Source: Clostridia bacterium
GTDB taxonomy: Bacteria > Bacillota > Clostridia > UMGS1883 > UMGS1540
DNA length: 47,074 nucleotides
Assembly (NCBI GenBank): GCA_029006755.1
Contig: JAQXGO010000028.1
Span: forward strand, 1 to 47,074
Direction of reading: 5' to 3'
Every line of letters starts with the position of its first letter. Positions within the stretch are counted from its first letter, which is position 1. This document shows positions 37,966 through 46,732 of this stretch, piece after piece. The notes below the pieces were generated by a model. That model worked only from the letters and a program-made list of their open reading frames with translations, was not told where the DNA came from and did no database searches. The position numbers and the translations under genes are program-made.

Positions 37966-38106
37966 CATTTAAAAAAAATGCCAGTTTTTTTTAAAGAAAG
38001 AAAGGGTTTTCCAAAATTGGGAGATTTCACCTCTGATTTTTCATTCAGAAAATGTGCAAAAGCCTGTCCGGTGTGAAAAAAAGGAATTTGCAAAGAAAGT
38101 GTCTGT

Positions 38107-38157
38107 ATAAAAGAACACCCTTCCAACGCTGTTCCTGCCGGAAGCGTTGGAAGGGTG
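38107..38157 (-). terminator. Intrinsic terminator of the deacetylase gene
   Basis: A perfect 15-bp stem, CACCCTTCCAACGCT (38116-38130) with AGCGTTGGAAGGGTG (38143-38157), lies 19 nt beyond the minus-strand stop codon, followed on the minus strand by TTCTTTTA. The remaining bases from 37966 to 38106 show no gene. Confidence 0.85.
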
Positions 38158-38176
38158 CAATGCGTACCGTTTCTAT

Positions 38177-39502
38177 TTATCCGATAGGCGGCACCGGGGT
38201 AGGACGCTCTGTATCCCAAACCGCCGATACCTCGAACAAATCATTTACCATTTCAGGGGCGTAGTACATGCGGTATCCGTCCAGATTCCGCCGTCCCTGC
38301 CGGAGATACCCATCCCGTAGCTGTACCCAATACGGATGCGCATCCACGTTACAAAAATAGCAAAAACCAAGGCTTTTCAAATACTCGTATTTTTCTCCGG
38401 CATACTCTTCGATGCCGGCAATATCCTCGCCATGGGCATAGATGAGAATGTTGGTATCGCCCAGAATGGGGCGTACCTCACTTTCCCATTTTTGCGCATC
38501 TGTCCGCAGGGTTTCGACATCAATGGAGCCGTACAGCCGATGCCCCCAACTATGGCTGGCAAAAACCCAGCCCAGCTCTCGCATGCGGTCCGCCACGGCC
38601 TTCGCCTTCGGCACATCTTCCGGGTTATAGTCTTCGCCGGAAGGGCATGTGCGATAGCCCAACACGCCGTCATATCCGGTAATAGCAAGCGTTGCCCGTG
38701 CACCGCGGTACGAAAAATCAGGATGCGCTTTGATAAAGGTTTCCAAAAGCGGAACAAGGTCAAAATCGCCCCGAACGACGCTGCCATCGTCCTCCACATA
38801 TTCGCAGGTGGGGTATCCGTCCTCGCCAATCACCAACCGCGAAGCAAAGCCGTCTCCGGTCATATACCGATAGTAGCTAACGTCATCCTGCGACATGACA
38901 AACGGTTTTTTCCCTGGCGGCAATAAGATTTGCTGTGCCTGCATTTTACTTGACCCATCCTCTGCCACAACCGGAACTGCCATGTCAGACAGATTGACAA
39001 GAACATAGCCGCGGGCGTGCATTTCCGCAATGATTTTATTAAATTCGCTGATAGTGGTCATATACTGGTTATAACCGTCCTGCGTATATTCTCCGTCAAA
39101 GCATTTTGCATTATCCTTAATGAGTGTATGAAAGAAAACATGTGTAACCTCAGAGATATTAGCAGGTACAAGCGTCGCTTTTACAGCTTCATACCGAGAA
39201 ATCGCATCCGTCAGCGCAGGCTCATTTGCATAATTTTCACAAGCCTTGATTTTAGCAATGGCGGCATCATAATCATAGCCTGCAGCGAGAAGATCTGCCT
39301 CATAAACCACCGTTTCTACAGAAAGAACAGGAGGTTGGCTTTGTGCATCCTTTTTTGTGAACAGGTGCACAAGGCCGCGAACACCAAAGAATATTCCGAC
39401 TAAAAGGAGAAGGACAATCGAAAAGAATACGCAATAAAAAATCCGTTCCTGGCGTTTGCGTTTTCTTCTACGTTCGTCTATGCGAGCTTGTCGTGCATCC
39501 AT
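38177..39502 (-). CDS. Membrane-anchored polysaccharide deacetylase
   Basis: The 441-residue type II membrane protein has a very basic N-terminus, one helix (about 20-43: ERIFYCVFFSIVLLLLVGIFFG), then a linker and a NodB-type deacetylase domain. The NodB metal motifs are visible as MSQDDVSYY (first acid pair) and HSWGH (H-S-x-x-H), with GYRTCPSGEDY in between. It would act outside the membrane on a glycan such as peptidoglycan or a surface polysaccharide; the substrate is unknown. The start follows aaggaggta. It is separated from the upstream ABC ATPase gene by a hairpin. Confidence 0.85.
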   Translation of the reverse strand: MDARQARIDERRRKRKRQERIFYCVFFSIVLLLLVGIFFGVRGLVHLFTKKDAQSQPPVLSVETVVYEADLLAAGYDYDAAIAKIKACENYANEPALTDAISRYEAVKATLVPANISEVTHVFFHTLIKDNAKCFDGEYTQDGYNQYMTTISEFNKIIAEMHARGYVLVNLSDMAVPVVAEDGSSKMQAQQILLPPGKKPFVMSQDDVSYYRYMTGDGFASRLVIGEDGYPTCEYVEDDGSVVRGDFDLVPLLETFIKAHPDFSYRGARATLAITGYDGVLGYRTCPSGEDYNPEDVPKAKAVADRMRELGWVFASHSWGHRLYGSIDVETLRTDAQKWESEVRPILGDTNILIYAHGEDIAGIEEYAGEKYEYLKSLGFCYFCNVDAHPYWVQLRDGYLRQGRRNLDGYRMYYAPEMVNDLFEVSAVWDTERPTPVPPIG

Positions 39503-39520
39503 AAAAATACCTCCTTATAC

Positions 39521-39567
39521 TGAAAAAAGGGTGGAAATGGTGATACACCGTCCCCAACCCTTTATAG
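39521..39567 (-). terminator. Hairpin between the ABC ATPase gene and the deacetylase gene
   Basis: AAAAGGGT (39525-39532) pairs with the arm ACCCTTT (39557-39563) around a moderate loop, lying after the minus-strand stop codon of the ATPase gene. It is probably a terminator or attenuator for that gene. Confidence 0.5.
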
Positions 39568-39578
39568 TATGCGCAAAA

Positions 39579-40694
39579 TCAGTTAATAATTGTCATTTCC
39601 GTTTCTTTGTCAAACAGATGCAACTTGTTCGGATCAATAGCAACTGTAATCGTTTCATCCAGTTTAGCAGTAGAACGGCGATTTACCTTAGCAACAAATG
39701 AGGTTTTATCCATAAGGAGATACAGATATGTTTCTGCACCCATCATTTCGGTGTTATCAACATGCATAGAAACAAGGCTATTGGGCATGGTGGAAATATG
39801 GGCTTCATCATCATAAATACATTCCGGACGAATACCTACGATAACAGTTTTGCCGAAATAGCTCTCTTTACCTTCCAAAAGCTTTGCTTTGCCTTCCGGC
39901 AATACAATTTTGTTGTTACCGAAACGAAGAGAAACTTCATCCCCATTCTTTTCAAGTGTAGCATCAAAGAAGTTCATCTGCGGGCTGCCGATAAAGCCTG
40001 CAACGAATACGTTTACAGGTGTATCGTAAAGCTCCTGCGGCGTTGCAACCTGCTGAACAAAACCATCCTTCATAACAACGATACGAGAACCCATTGTCAT
40101 CGCTTCTGTCTGGTCATGCGTAACGTAGATAAAAGTGGTCTGCAAACGGCGATGCAGTTTACCGATTTCGGAACGCATCTGCACACGCAGCTTCGCATCA
40201 AGGTTAGAAAGCGGTTCGTCCATAAGGAAGACCTTCGGCTCACGAACAATAGCACGGCCCAGCGCAACTCTCTGGCGCTGACCGCCGGACAAAGCCTTCG
40301 GCTTTCTATCCAAAAGATGTTCAATATCAAGAATTCTTGCTGCTTCTTCTACGCGACGCTTAATTTCGTCCTTCGGGGTTTTGCGAAGACGAAGCGCAAA
40401 AGCCATATTTTCAAAAACAGTCATATGCGGATATAAAGCATAGTTCTGGAAAACCATAGCAATATCTCTATCCTTAGGGGCAACTTCATTTACCAAAGTG
40501 TCGCCTATGTAAACTTCGCCTTCCGAGATTTCTTCCAAACCGGCGATCATACGGAGCGTAGTAGATTTACCACAGCCGGAAGGACCGACCAGAATCAAAA
40601 ACTCTTTATCTTCAATTTCAAGATTTACATCACTTACTGCAGTAACCCCGCCGGCATAACGCTTATATACCCCTCTAAGACTTAAACTAGCCAT
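39579..40694 (-). CDS. ABC transporter ATP-binding protein, UgpC/MsmK/MalK type
   Basis: The 371-residue ATPase has the sugar-transporter architecture: Walker A GPSGCGKST (about 37-45), signature LSGGQRQRVALGRA, Walker B FLMDEPLSNLDAK, and a C-terminal OB-fold/TOBE regulatory domain (about 240-371). Proteins of this type energise carbohydrate ABC importers and are often shared by several systems. No permease or binding protein lies beside it, so it is probably a shared orphan ATPase. I start at 40694, with gaaaggg 9 nt upstream; the open frame extends 21 nt further. Confidence 0.92.
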   Translation of the reverse strand: MASLSLRGVYKRYAGGVTAVSDVNLEIEDKEFLILVGPSGCGKSTTLRMIAGLEEISEGEVYIGDTLVNEVAPKDRDIAMVFQNYALYPHMTVFENMAFALRLRKTPKDEIKRRVEEAARILDIEHLLDRKPKALSGGQRQRVALGRAIVREPKVFLMDEPLSNLDAKLRVQMRSEIGKLHRRLQTTFIYVTHDQTEAMTMGSRIVVMKDGFVQQVATPQELYDTPVNVFVAGFIGSPQMNFFDATLEKNGDEVSLRFGNNKIVLPEGKAKLLEGKESYFGKTVIVGIRPECIYDDEAHISTMPNSLVSMHVDNTEMMGAETYLYLLMDKTSFVAKVNRRSTAKLDETITVAIDPNKLHLFDKETEMTIIN

Positions 40695-40815
40695 TTTCAG
40701 CATCCCTTTCTTCATAACGAGGCCAATCCAAACCTCTATCTTGTTTTTAATAGTATATCATAAAGTGACTCTTTTGAATAGTGGCGATTTCACTAAATTA
40801 TTTTCAAGAAATTTA

Positions 40816-41223
40816 TTACATTTGCATAGAAGGAGAACGTTTCTGCAGCCCGTACATAAAGCCGGTGAGGCCGGGTGTCATAATATCTCCGCCAATAATG
40901 CGCCCCTTGTACCAGAAAACGTGTGCATAGACAATCTGCGGGTCGTCCGGACGATTGAAAACCCTGCAAGTGATGCGGGAGACGGTTTTGCCGGCATAGG
41001 GCGCAAGGTCATACCCACAGCTTTTCTGCAGGTCATTATAGGCCATATTGGCCGCATCCGTAAAATCGGGAAGAATGATTTTCTCCGATGCTAAGATGCC
41101 GTTGGGTTCCCAACCGGCGTGCCGCAGAAAGCGGACTGTGCGTGTGGAGACATCGCCAACAAAAACATAAGAAACAAAGAAAAAGCCGAAAGCCAAAATA
41201 AGGACAAGAATAAAGTTTCGCAT
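40816..41223 (-). CDS. DUF4830-like small exported protein
   Basis: The 135-residue protein has one N-terminal hydrophobic helix (about 3-22: NFILVLILAFGFFFVSYVFVG). A domain follows with GWEPNG and a YDLAPYAGKTVSRITCRVFN...VYAHVFWYKGRIIGGDIMTPGLTGFMYGL segment, which I recognise as resembling DUF4830 of clostridia. The function is unknown. It lies 56 nt after ddh on the same strand and could be the last gene of that operon. Confidence 0.65.
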   Translation of the reverse strand: MRNFILVLILAFGFFFVSYVFVGDVSTRTVRFLRHAGWEPNGILASEKIILPDFTDAANMAYNDLQKSCGYDLAPYAGKTVSRITCRVFNRPDDPQIVYAHVFWYKGRIIGGDIMTPGLTGFMYGLQKRSPSMQM

Positions 41224-41279
41224 AAATCATCCCCTCCACTATTCTATGTGCGGTGGAGGGGAAATAGAAACAGTTTTAT

Positions 41280-42248
41280 TTACAGAAGGGTGCGCCGCAG
41301 TTCTTCGTCGGATAACGGCGAGAGGAGTGCCGGCGGCACATCCAAAACGGTTTTGCAGCCGGTTTCGCCGGCACGGCGCATGCGAATGAGCGCTCTTGTA
41401 TAGGCTACGAGGACAGAAGCGGTAAAGGACGGATTGGAAGCAAGCTTTAAGGAATACGAAATGGTATGTGAAGTGCCGTCTAGTGTTTTACCGGTGCGAA
41501 TCACAAAGCCGCCATGCGGCAGACCGCTATGGTCACGTGCCATTTCTTCTGCAGAAATGAATTCTACCGTTGTATCGTACTCTGCAAAATAATTCGGCAT
41601 TTCGCAGATTTCTTTTTCGATTTTTGCTTTGTCTGCATCTTCTGCGGCAACCACATAACAATACCGGGTATGCTTTTGCCGTGTGGTCAGAGAAGGTGTT
41701 TCTCCGTTTTGAACGGCGTGTAATGCCTCCGGTACCGGAATCGTGTACTGGCGGGCATCCAAAACACCGGCAATGCGTCGTACCGCATCAGAATGCCCCT
41801 GGCTCACGCCCTTGCCCCAAAAAGTATAGTCCGTGCCCTCCGGCAAAATAGCAGAGGCATACGCGCGGTTTAAAGAGAACAGGCCAGGATCCCAACCGGC
41901 AGAAATTAAGGCAATGCTGCCGTTTTCGATGGCCGCGTTATGCACAGCGGTAAAATGGGCAGGAATGTTTGCGTGGGTATCAAAGCTGTCCACCACCGTA
42001 AAGTCCTTTACCAATGCCGGGGTTTGTACCGGCAAGTCGGTTGCGCTGCCGCCGCAAAGAATCAAGGCATCGACTTTATCTTTAAAGTCCAGCACCTGAT
42101 CTGCCGGATGCACCGGTACGTCGGCCTCTATGGAAGCCGGATCACGACGTGTAAAAATAAAGGTAGGTTCCATATCCGGCGCAGCTTTGAGTGCCGTAAC
42201 AACACCGCGCCCTAAGTTTCCATACCCATATACACCGATTTTAAACAT
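41280..42248 (-). CDS. ddh: meso-Diaminopimelate dehydrogenase
   Basis: The 322-residue NADPH enzyme makes meso-diaminopimelate from tetrahydrodipicolinate in one step, supplying peptidoglycan and lysine. It begins FKIGVYGYGNLGRGV, a Rossmann dinucleotide-binding motif, and carries the family segments LISAGWDPGLFSLNR and WGKGVSQGHSDAVRRIAG. I start at 42248 because gaaagg is 9 nt away; the ATG at 42254 is too close. Its first bases overlap the EamA gene end, so it is translationally coupled. Its presence fits Clostridia using the dehydrogenase variant. Confidence 0.93.
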   Translation of the reverse strand: MFKIGVYGYGNLGRGVVTALKAAPDMEPTFIFTRRDPASIEADVPVHPADQVLDFKDKVDALILCGGSATDLPVQTPALVKDFTVVDSFDTHANIPAHFTAVHNAAIENGSIALISAGWDPGLFSLNRAYASAILPEGTDYTFWGKGVSQGHSDAVRRIAGVLDARQYTIPVPEALHAVQNGETPSLTTRQKHTRYCYVVAAEDADKAKIEKEICEMPNYFAEYDTTVEFISAEEMARDHSGLPHGGFVIRTGKTLDGTSHTISYSLKLASNPSFTASVLVAYTRALIRMRRAGETGCKTVLDVPPALLSPLSDEELRRTLL

Positions 42249-43131
42249 GTTCATCAACCTTTCTATCCTTTAATATAGGAAATTGCGCCAATAAAATAGC
42301 AGCAAACATAATGATACAGCCAAATAACTCGCGCAAGGAAAACCGCTCCTGCAAAAAAATAACGCCGCCAATAAAAGCAAAGACCGATTCCAGACTGCAC
42401 AAAAGGGCGGCCATGGCAGGGGATGTATCGCGCTGCGCAACGATTTGCAGGGTATATGCCACTGCACAGGAAAAAATACCAATATATAGAATTGGCAAAG
42501 CTGCTTGCCAAATCTGGGAAAGCTGGGGCTTTTCATTAAAGACCATGCCAATCAGGGATAAGATGCCGCAAACAAAAAATTGCAGGCAGGACATGCGGAT
42601 GCAATCCACCCGCGGCGCAAAATGATCAATTACCAGAATATGCATGGCAAAGCATACGGCACAAAGGAGAAGATAAATATCCCCTATCTGCATCTGAAAG
42701 CCGTCACGCATGCACAAAAGGTACATGCCGACTGTGGCAAGCAGTACGCTGATCCAAACAGAAAGCCCTACGCGTTTTTTAAAGAAAACGCCGAGAAGCG
42801 GCACCATGATAATATAAAGCGCGGTAATAAAGCCTGCCTTGCCGGCAGTGGAACGCATCAGCCCAAGCTGCTGCACCATGGTAGCCCAAAAGAGCACAAC
42901 GCCGCAGCAAATGCCGGCACCAATCGGCCAGGGGCCTTGTTTGCCGGGTTGCCGCTTGTCCAAAAACCGAACAACCGGCAAAAGGACAAGACCGCCGATG
43001 ATACAGCGGATGCCGTTTAAGGTAAAGGGGCCGACCAGGCTGAGGCCTTCGCTTTGTGCGACAAAGGCCATGCCCCATATGAAAGCTGCACCGAGAAGCA
43101 TGCAATTTGCGCGAAACTGTTTATTTTTCAT
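42241..43131 (-). CDS. EamA/DMT-family permease
   Basis: The 296-residue membrane protein has about ten helices and the two EamA repeats (LGAAFIWGMAFVAQ... and the second half SLESVFAFIGGVIF). DMT permeases export or take up metabolites; the substrate is unknown. The start at 43131 lies within the end of the preceding enzyme gene (11-bp overlap) behind an aggtggt-like site. It sits between the serine-palmitoyltransferase-like gene and ddh, with overlaps on both sides, so the three form a tight operon. Confidence 0.85.
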   Translation of the reverse strand: MKNKQFRANCMLLGAAFIWGMAFVAQSEGLSLVGPFTLNGIRCIIGGLVLLPVVRFLDKRQPGKQGPWPIGAGICCGVVLFWATMVQQLGLMRSTAGKAGFITALYIIMVPLLGVFFKKRVGLSVWISVLLATVGMYLLCMRDGFQMQIGDIYLLLCAVCFAMHILVIDHFAPRVDCIRMSCLQFFVCGILSLIGMVFNEKPQLSQIWQAALPILYIGIFSCAVAYTLQIVAQRDTSPAMAALLCSLESVFAFIGGVIFLQERFSLRELFGCIIMFAAILLAQFPILKDRKVDEHV

Positions 43132-44299
43132 AGGAAAGCACCACCTGTGCAATCGTGTCCATTGCCTCATCCAGAAGGTCTTCCGTATGCGTAGCCATAA
43201 GGCTTGTACGAAGGAGACATTCTGTTGGTGCCGTGGCAGGTGGCAATACCGGGTTTACGAAAACACCTTTTTCATAGAGAACATGGTTAATCCGCAAGGT
43301 GTCCTCCGCATCGTATGTATAAATAGGCACAATAGGCGTTTTGGCCTCCTTAATGGTCAACCCGCGTTTTTTAAGGCCACTGCGCATGTAGTCCCCTAAA
43401 GCGGAGAGGCGCGCAACACGCTCCGGCTCTCTTTTAATGATGGATAAAGCGGCCATCGCGGTGGCACACATTGCCGGCGGTATGGAAGCACTGAAGATAA
43501 ACGGACGGGAGTTATGCCGTGTGAAATCAATGATACGTTCGCTGGCAACCATATAACCGCCAAGGCTTGCAAGGGATTTCGAAAACGTACCCATAATGAC
43601 GTCCACCTCATCGGTCAGGCCAAAGTGCGCGGCGGTACCGCGGCCACCTTCGCCCAAAACGCCAAAGCCGTGGGCATCATCCACCATAACAGCCGCATCA
43701 TATTTCTTTGCAAGGGTAACAATGCCGGGTAAATCTGCAATGTCACCACTCATGCTAAAGACACCGTCTGTTACAATCAACTTGCCGGCATCCTCCGGGA
43801 TTTGTGTCAGTCTTCTCTCTAAATCTGCCATGTCATTATGGCGATAGCGCAGCATTTTCCCATAGCTCAAGCGGCAGGCATCGTAAATGCTGGCGTGATT
43901 TTCACGATCACAAAGAATATAGTCATTCGGACCGACGATGGCACTGATAATGCCTAAGTTCGATTGGAAACCGGTCGAAAACGTCATCGCGGACTCCTTC
44001 CCGATATAGTCTGCAAGCGCTTCCTCCAGTTCAATATGTAAACGAAGGGTACCGTTTAGGAAACGGGAGCCGGAACAACCTGTCCCATATTTCTCCATAG
44101 CATGCACGGCCGCTTCAATGACTTCCGGATGCACAGTAAGACCCAGATAGTTGTTTGAGCCGAGCATAATCCGGCGATGACCTTCCATCGTAACGGTGAT
44201 ATCCTGTCGGGATTCCAGACAATGAAAATACGGGTAAATCCCTTTTTCGCGAAAGTCACGCGCAAGCGTAAACTTTTCGCATTTATCAAATAATGACAT
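43121..44299 (-). CDS. Alpha-oxoamine synthase family enzyme, serine-palmitoyltransferase-like
   Basis: The 392-residue PLP enzyme of the AOS family (glycine C-acetyltransferase, AONS, ALA synthase and serine palmitoyltransferase) condenses an amino acid with an acyl-CoA and releases CO2. The PLP lysine is K241 (GTFSKSLASLGG), with H135 (ENHAS), D207 and H210 (VDDAHG). Segments YGTGCSGSRFLNGT, GTFSKSLASLGG and LLRTSLMATHT resemble bacterial serine palmitoyltransferases more than Kbl or BioF. The actual substrate is not known. The start at 44299 has aaggag 8 nt upstream. A good promoter precedes it, and it leads the EamA-ddh operon. Confidence 0.8.
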   Translation of the reverse strand: MSLFDKCEKFTLARDFREKGIYPYFHCLESRQDITVTMEGHRRIMLGSNNYLGLTVHPEVIEAAVHAMEKYGTGCSGSRFLNGTLRLHIELEEALADYIGKESAMTFSTGFQSNLGIISAIVGPNDYILCDRENHASIYDACRLSYGKMLRYRHNDMADLERRLTQIPEDAGKLIVTDGVFSMSGDIADLPGIVTLAKKYDAAVMVDDAHGFGVLGEGGRGTAAHFGLTDEVDVIMGTFSKSLASLGGYMVASERIIDFTRHNSRPFIFSASIPPAMCATAMAALSIIKREPERVARLSALGDYMRSGLKKRGLTIKEAKTPIVPIYTYDAEDTLRINHVLYEKGVFVNPVLPPATAPTECLLRTSLMATHTEDLLDEAMDTIAQVVLSYEK

Positions 44300-44321
44300 T
44301 ATAATCACTCCTTATTGCACC

Positions 44322-44351
44322 ATTATAGCATCTCTGCTTTTGTTCTGTCAA
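44322..44351 (-). promoter_or_regulatory. Promoter of the AOS-EamA-ddh operon
   Basis: Minus strand: perfect TTGACA (44346-44351), 18-nt spacer, perfect TATAAT (44322-44327), about 22 nt before the start codon. Confidence 0.85.
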
Positions 44352-44411
44352 TTCAAAATAGAAAAATTTGCAAACAATAAAGAAGAAATTCGGCAAGTAG
44401 AGGCTTTTTGT

Positions 44412-44441
44412 TTGACAAATTATGGAGTTATATGATATGAT
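44412..44441 (+). promoter_or_regulatory. Promoter of lysS
   Basis: TTGACA (44412-44417) is followed after 18 nt by TATGAT (44436-44441). The short leader (about 25 nt) ends in a gaggagg ribosome-binding site; there is no room for a T-box. Confidence 0.7.
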
Positions 44442-44471
44442 AATACAGATTAGTATACGAGGAGGATCGTC

Positions 44472-45959
44472 ATGGCGGAAGTAAATCAAGCAGAAGATTT
44501 GAATGAGGTGCTGCGTGTTCGGCGCGAAAAACTGCGGGAATTGCAGGAAAATGGGCAGAATCCCTTTGAAGAGGTGCGTTTCCCGGTTCGTGATACGGCG
44601 GCACAGGTTAAAGATAATTTTGAAGCGTATGAAGGCAAAGCGGTAGTGATGGCCGGCCGACTCATGTCAAAACGTGTAATGGGCAAGGCTTCTTTTTGCG
44701 ATTTGGCGGATAGGGATAGTCACATTCAGCTTTATGTTCGACGCGATGAGGTGGGTGATGACCCGTATCTCGCATTTAAAAAGTTCGATATTGGTGATAT
44801 TGTCGGGATTCACGGCGAAGTGTTCCGTACCCATGCCGGGGAAATCTCGGTCAAGGTGACGCAGATTAAGCTGTTGGCAAAATCTTTGCGCCCGCTGCCG
44901 GAAAAATTTCATGGACTGAAGGATATGGATTTAAAGTATAGACAGCGGTATGTGGATTTAATCATCAATCCCGATGTACGCAATACGTTTGTAACCCGCA
45001 GCCGGATTGTACAGGAAATCCGCAATTATCTGAATAAGCAGGGGTATTTGGAGGTGGAAACACCGATTTTAAATACCATTCCCGGCGGCGCGGCGGCACG
45101 TCCTTTTATCACGCACCACAATACACTGGATATTGACATGTATCTTCGAATTGCAACCGAGCTGCACTTAAAGCGCCTGATTGTCGGCGGTTTGGAAAGA
45201 GTGTACGAAATCGGCCGTATTTTCCGGAATGAGGGGATGGACCCGAAGCATAATCCGGAATTTACTTCTATTGAATTATATGAAGCGTATGGCGATTATC
45301 ACCGTATGATGGATATTACAGAGGATATGATTAAAACGGTTGCCCAAAATGTACTGGGCACACAAAAAGTGATGTATCAAGGAGAGGAAATTGACCTTTC
45401 CGGCAGTTGGGAACGCATCACCATGATCGATGCAATTAAAAAGTATGCCGGGGTGGACTTTGGCGAAACCAAGACCGATGCGGAAGCTGCTGCAATGGCA
45501 AAGAGCATAGGTCTTACGCCGGAAAAGGGAAAGGAAACCCGTGGAGAAATTATCAACCTTGCGTTTGAGGAAAAGGTAGAGGAACAGCTTGTACAGCCGA
45601 CCTTTATTATGGATTACCCGGTAGAGGTTTCTCCGCTTGCAAAGCGTAAGGCGGATGACCCGGCAATGACCGAGCGGTTTGAAATCTTTATAACGAGAAG
45701 AGAGATGGGCAACGCCTTCTCCGAGCTCAATGACCCGATTGACCAAAAGGAACGCTTTATGCGCCAGGTGGCATTGCGCGCGGCCGGGGATGAAGAAGCG
45801 AATATGATGGATGATGACTTTATCAACGCATTGGAATATGGGATGCCGCCGACCGGCGGCCTCGGTATCGGTATCGACCGCCTGGTCATGCTGCTAACCG
45901 ATTCTCCCTCCATTCGTGACGTGTTACTCTTCCCGACAATGAAACCGTTGGATAAATAA
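44472..45959 (+). CDS. lysS: Lysyl-tRNA synthetase, class II
   Basis: The 495-residue class II enzyme charges tRNA-Lys. The N-terminal OB-fold anticodon-binding domain (about 55-150) is followed by the catalytic domain, with motif 2 [23 protein letters not shown] and motif 3 [13 protein letters not shown]. It ends [10 protein letters not shown]. The start has gaggagg upstream. It is divergent from the AOS operon, with both promoters in the same 170-bp gap. The region downstream is the edge of AT-rich accessory DNA. Confidence 0.97.
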   Translation: MAEVNQAEDLNEVLRVRREKLRELQENGQNPFEEVRFPVRDTAAQVKDNFEAYEGKAVVMAGRLMSKRVMGKASFCDLADRDSHIQLYVRRDEVGDDPYLAFKKFDIGDIVGIHGEVFRTHAGEISVKVTQIKLLAKSLRPLPEKFHGLKDMDLKYRQRYVDLIINPDVRNTFVTRSRIVQEIRNYLNKQGYLEVETPILNTIPGGAAARPFITHHNTLDIDMYLRIATELHLKRLIVGGLERVYEIGRIFRNEGMDPKHNPEFTSIELYEAYGDYHRMMDITEDMIKTVAQNVLGTQKVMYQGEEIDLSGSWERITMIDAIKKYAGVDFGETKTDAEAAAMAKSIGLTPEKGKETRGEIINLAFEEKVEEQLVQPTFIMDYPVEVSPLAKRKADDPAMTERFEIFITRREMGNAFSELNDPIDQKERFMRQVALRAAGDEEANMMDDDFINALEYGMPPTGGLGIGIDRLVMLLTDSPSIRDVLLFPTMKPLDK

Positions 45960-46086
45960 TCCACCATATATGGTTTTGATAGGGTTATTTATAACAACAT
46001 CTTGTGTTTTTGTAACAATGGAAATATAGATTTACCAAATTATTTACCAAAAAAATTATTTAAAAGCACACGATATAGTACGAAAT
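45960..46086. other. AT-rich junction downstream of lysS, possible attachment region
   Basis: This stretch has no gene. It contains the palindrome CCATATATGG (45964-45973) and two copies of TTTACCAAA about 13 nt apart near 46032-46052. Base composition changes abruptly to AT-rich immediately after lysS and stays so to the window end. Direct repeats next to a conserved gene and a repressor further on suggest the boundary of an integrated element, but no integrase is in view. The assignment as an attachment region is speculative. Confidence 0.3.
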
Positions 46087-46117
46087 AAGCACTATCTTTT
46101 ACGGATAGTGCTTTTTC
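46087..46117 (+). terminator. Terminator of lysS
   Basis: A perfect 10-bp stem AAGCACTATC/GATAGTGCTT with a 7-nt loop is followed by TTTTT (46087-46096 with 46104-46113), 128 nt after the lysS stop codon. Confidence 0.85.
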
Positions 46118-46187
46118 AATGTCCTGTTTTATTAAATTGAAGTGTCCACCTAATATTTTTGAAGTGTGCAAGTAGGTTTGTTTCTGC

Positions 46188-46193
46188 TATACT
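46188..46193 (+). promoter_or_regulatory. Extended -10 promoter of the candidate small RNA
   Basis: TGC followed by TATACT (46188-46193) forms an extended -10. A -35 element at 17-nt spacing (TGTGCA, 46165-46170) is weak. Transcription would begin near 46198, at the first hairpin. Confidence 0.45.
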
Positions 46194-46197
46194 GTAT

Positions 46198-46299
46198 GTA
46201 GTGAAACAATTTCACTACTTTAATTCTTTTATTGGAAACAAACACAAAACAACCACAACCAACCACACGAAGCAAGGAGCGGAAAACCGCTCTTTCTTT
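46198..46299 (+). ncRNA. Candidate small RNA: hairpin, CA-rich linker, terminator
   Basis: The putative transcript begins with a 9-bp perfect hairpin (GTAGTGAAA-CAA-TTTCACTAC, 46198-46218). A U-rich stretch follows, then about 30 nt almost free of G and T (46234-46268, largely AC repeats). It ends in an intrinsic terminator (GAGCGG-AAAA-CCGCTC then TTTCTTT, 46277-46299). No start codon with a ribosome-binding site is present. It lies convergent with the XRE repressor gene, in AT-rich accessory DNA. Structure and promoter are visible; that it is transcribed is inferred. Confidence 0.5.
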
Positions 46300-46305
46300 G
46301 TATCT

Positions 46306-46350
46306 AAAATAAAAATACCACCGTAGCAAATACATACTGCATACGGCGGT
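46306..46350 (-). terminator. Terminator of the XRE regulator gene
   Basis: On the minus strand, ACCGCCGTA (46342-46350) pairs with TACGGTGGT (46317-46325, one G-U pair), followed by a T-rich tail to 46306. It starts 2 nt after the regulator stop codon. Confidence 0.7.
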
Positions 46351-46352
46351 TA

Positions 46353-46652
46353 TTATGTTCTGTTGGATTTATTAAATTCTGCTATTACCCTACGGACAGT
46401 ATCAATTTGTGTTTCGTTAAGTGTTGATACATCAAGCGTTTTGCTTTTTTTAACTCCAAGCAAATAATCAGTTGTTACCTTGAAATAATCGGCAATTAGA
46501 ATTAGCACATCAAATGTTGGATAGCCCATACCATTTTCATATTTACTAACAACGGCTTTTGATAAACCTAACTGAAAGCCTAACTCCTTTTGTGTCAAGT
46601 TATGGCTTTTTCGTAATTGTTTAAAAACTGTTCCAAAATTACATACATTCAT
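46353..46652 (-). CDS. XRE-family transcriptional regulator
   Basis: The 99-residue protein has a Cro/C1-type helix-turn-helix at its N-terminus (FKQLRKSHNLTQKELGFQLGLSKAVVSKYENG, about 10-41), then YFKVTTDYLLGV, typical of phage and mobile-element repressors. The aaaggcggtg ribosome-binding site precedes the ATG. It is divergent from the zinc-ribbon gene, with palindromes between them (GACTATAGTC at 46709-46718 and GTCAA-n7-TTGAC at 46716-46732), a plausible operator. It probably represses its own and the divergent promoter. Confidence 0.85.
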   Translation of the reverse strand: MNVCNFGTVFKQLRKSHNLTQKELGFQLGLSKAVVSKYENGMGYPTFDVLILIADYFKVTTDYLLGVKKSKTLDVSTLNETQIDTVRRVIAEFNKSNRT

Positions 46653-46708
46653 TTAATCACCGCCTTTGTAATATAATATTATATACCAAAAGCGGTTTAT
46701 GTTTCATA

Positions 46709-46732
46709 GACTATAGTCAACGATATATTGAC
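46709..46732. promoter_or_regulatory. Probable operator for the XRE regulator
   Basis: A palindrome GACTATAGTC (46709-46718) overlaps an inverted repeat GTCAA-n7-TTGAC (46716-46732), which covers the -35 of the rightward promoter. Binding of the neighbouring repressor here is inferred from position and symmetry. Confidence 0.45.

Noticed and set aside
37684-38076. 130-codon frame across the 123-bp repeats
   Set aside because: It stays open only because the repeat length is a multiple of three; no ribosome-binding site, and the sequence is dominated by hairpins.
39762-40436. 224-codon plus-strand frame opposite the ABC ATPase gene
   Set aside because: Antisense to the conserved ATPase motifs; no ribosome-binding site or homologous features.
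46150-46335. 61-codon minus-strand frame opposite the candidate small RNA
   Set aside because: Low-complexity product, no ribosome-binding site, and it crosses two terminators.
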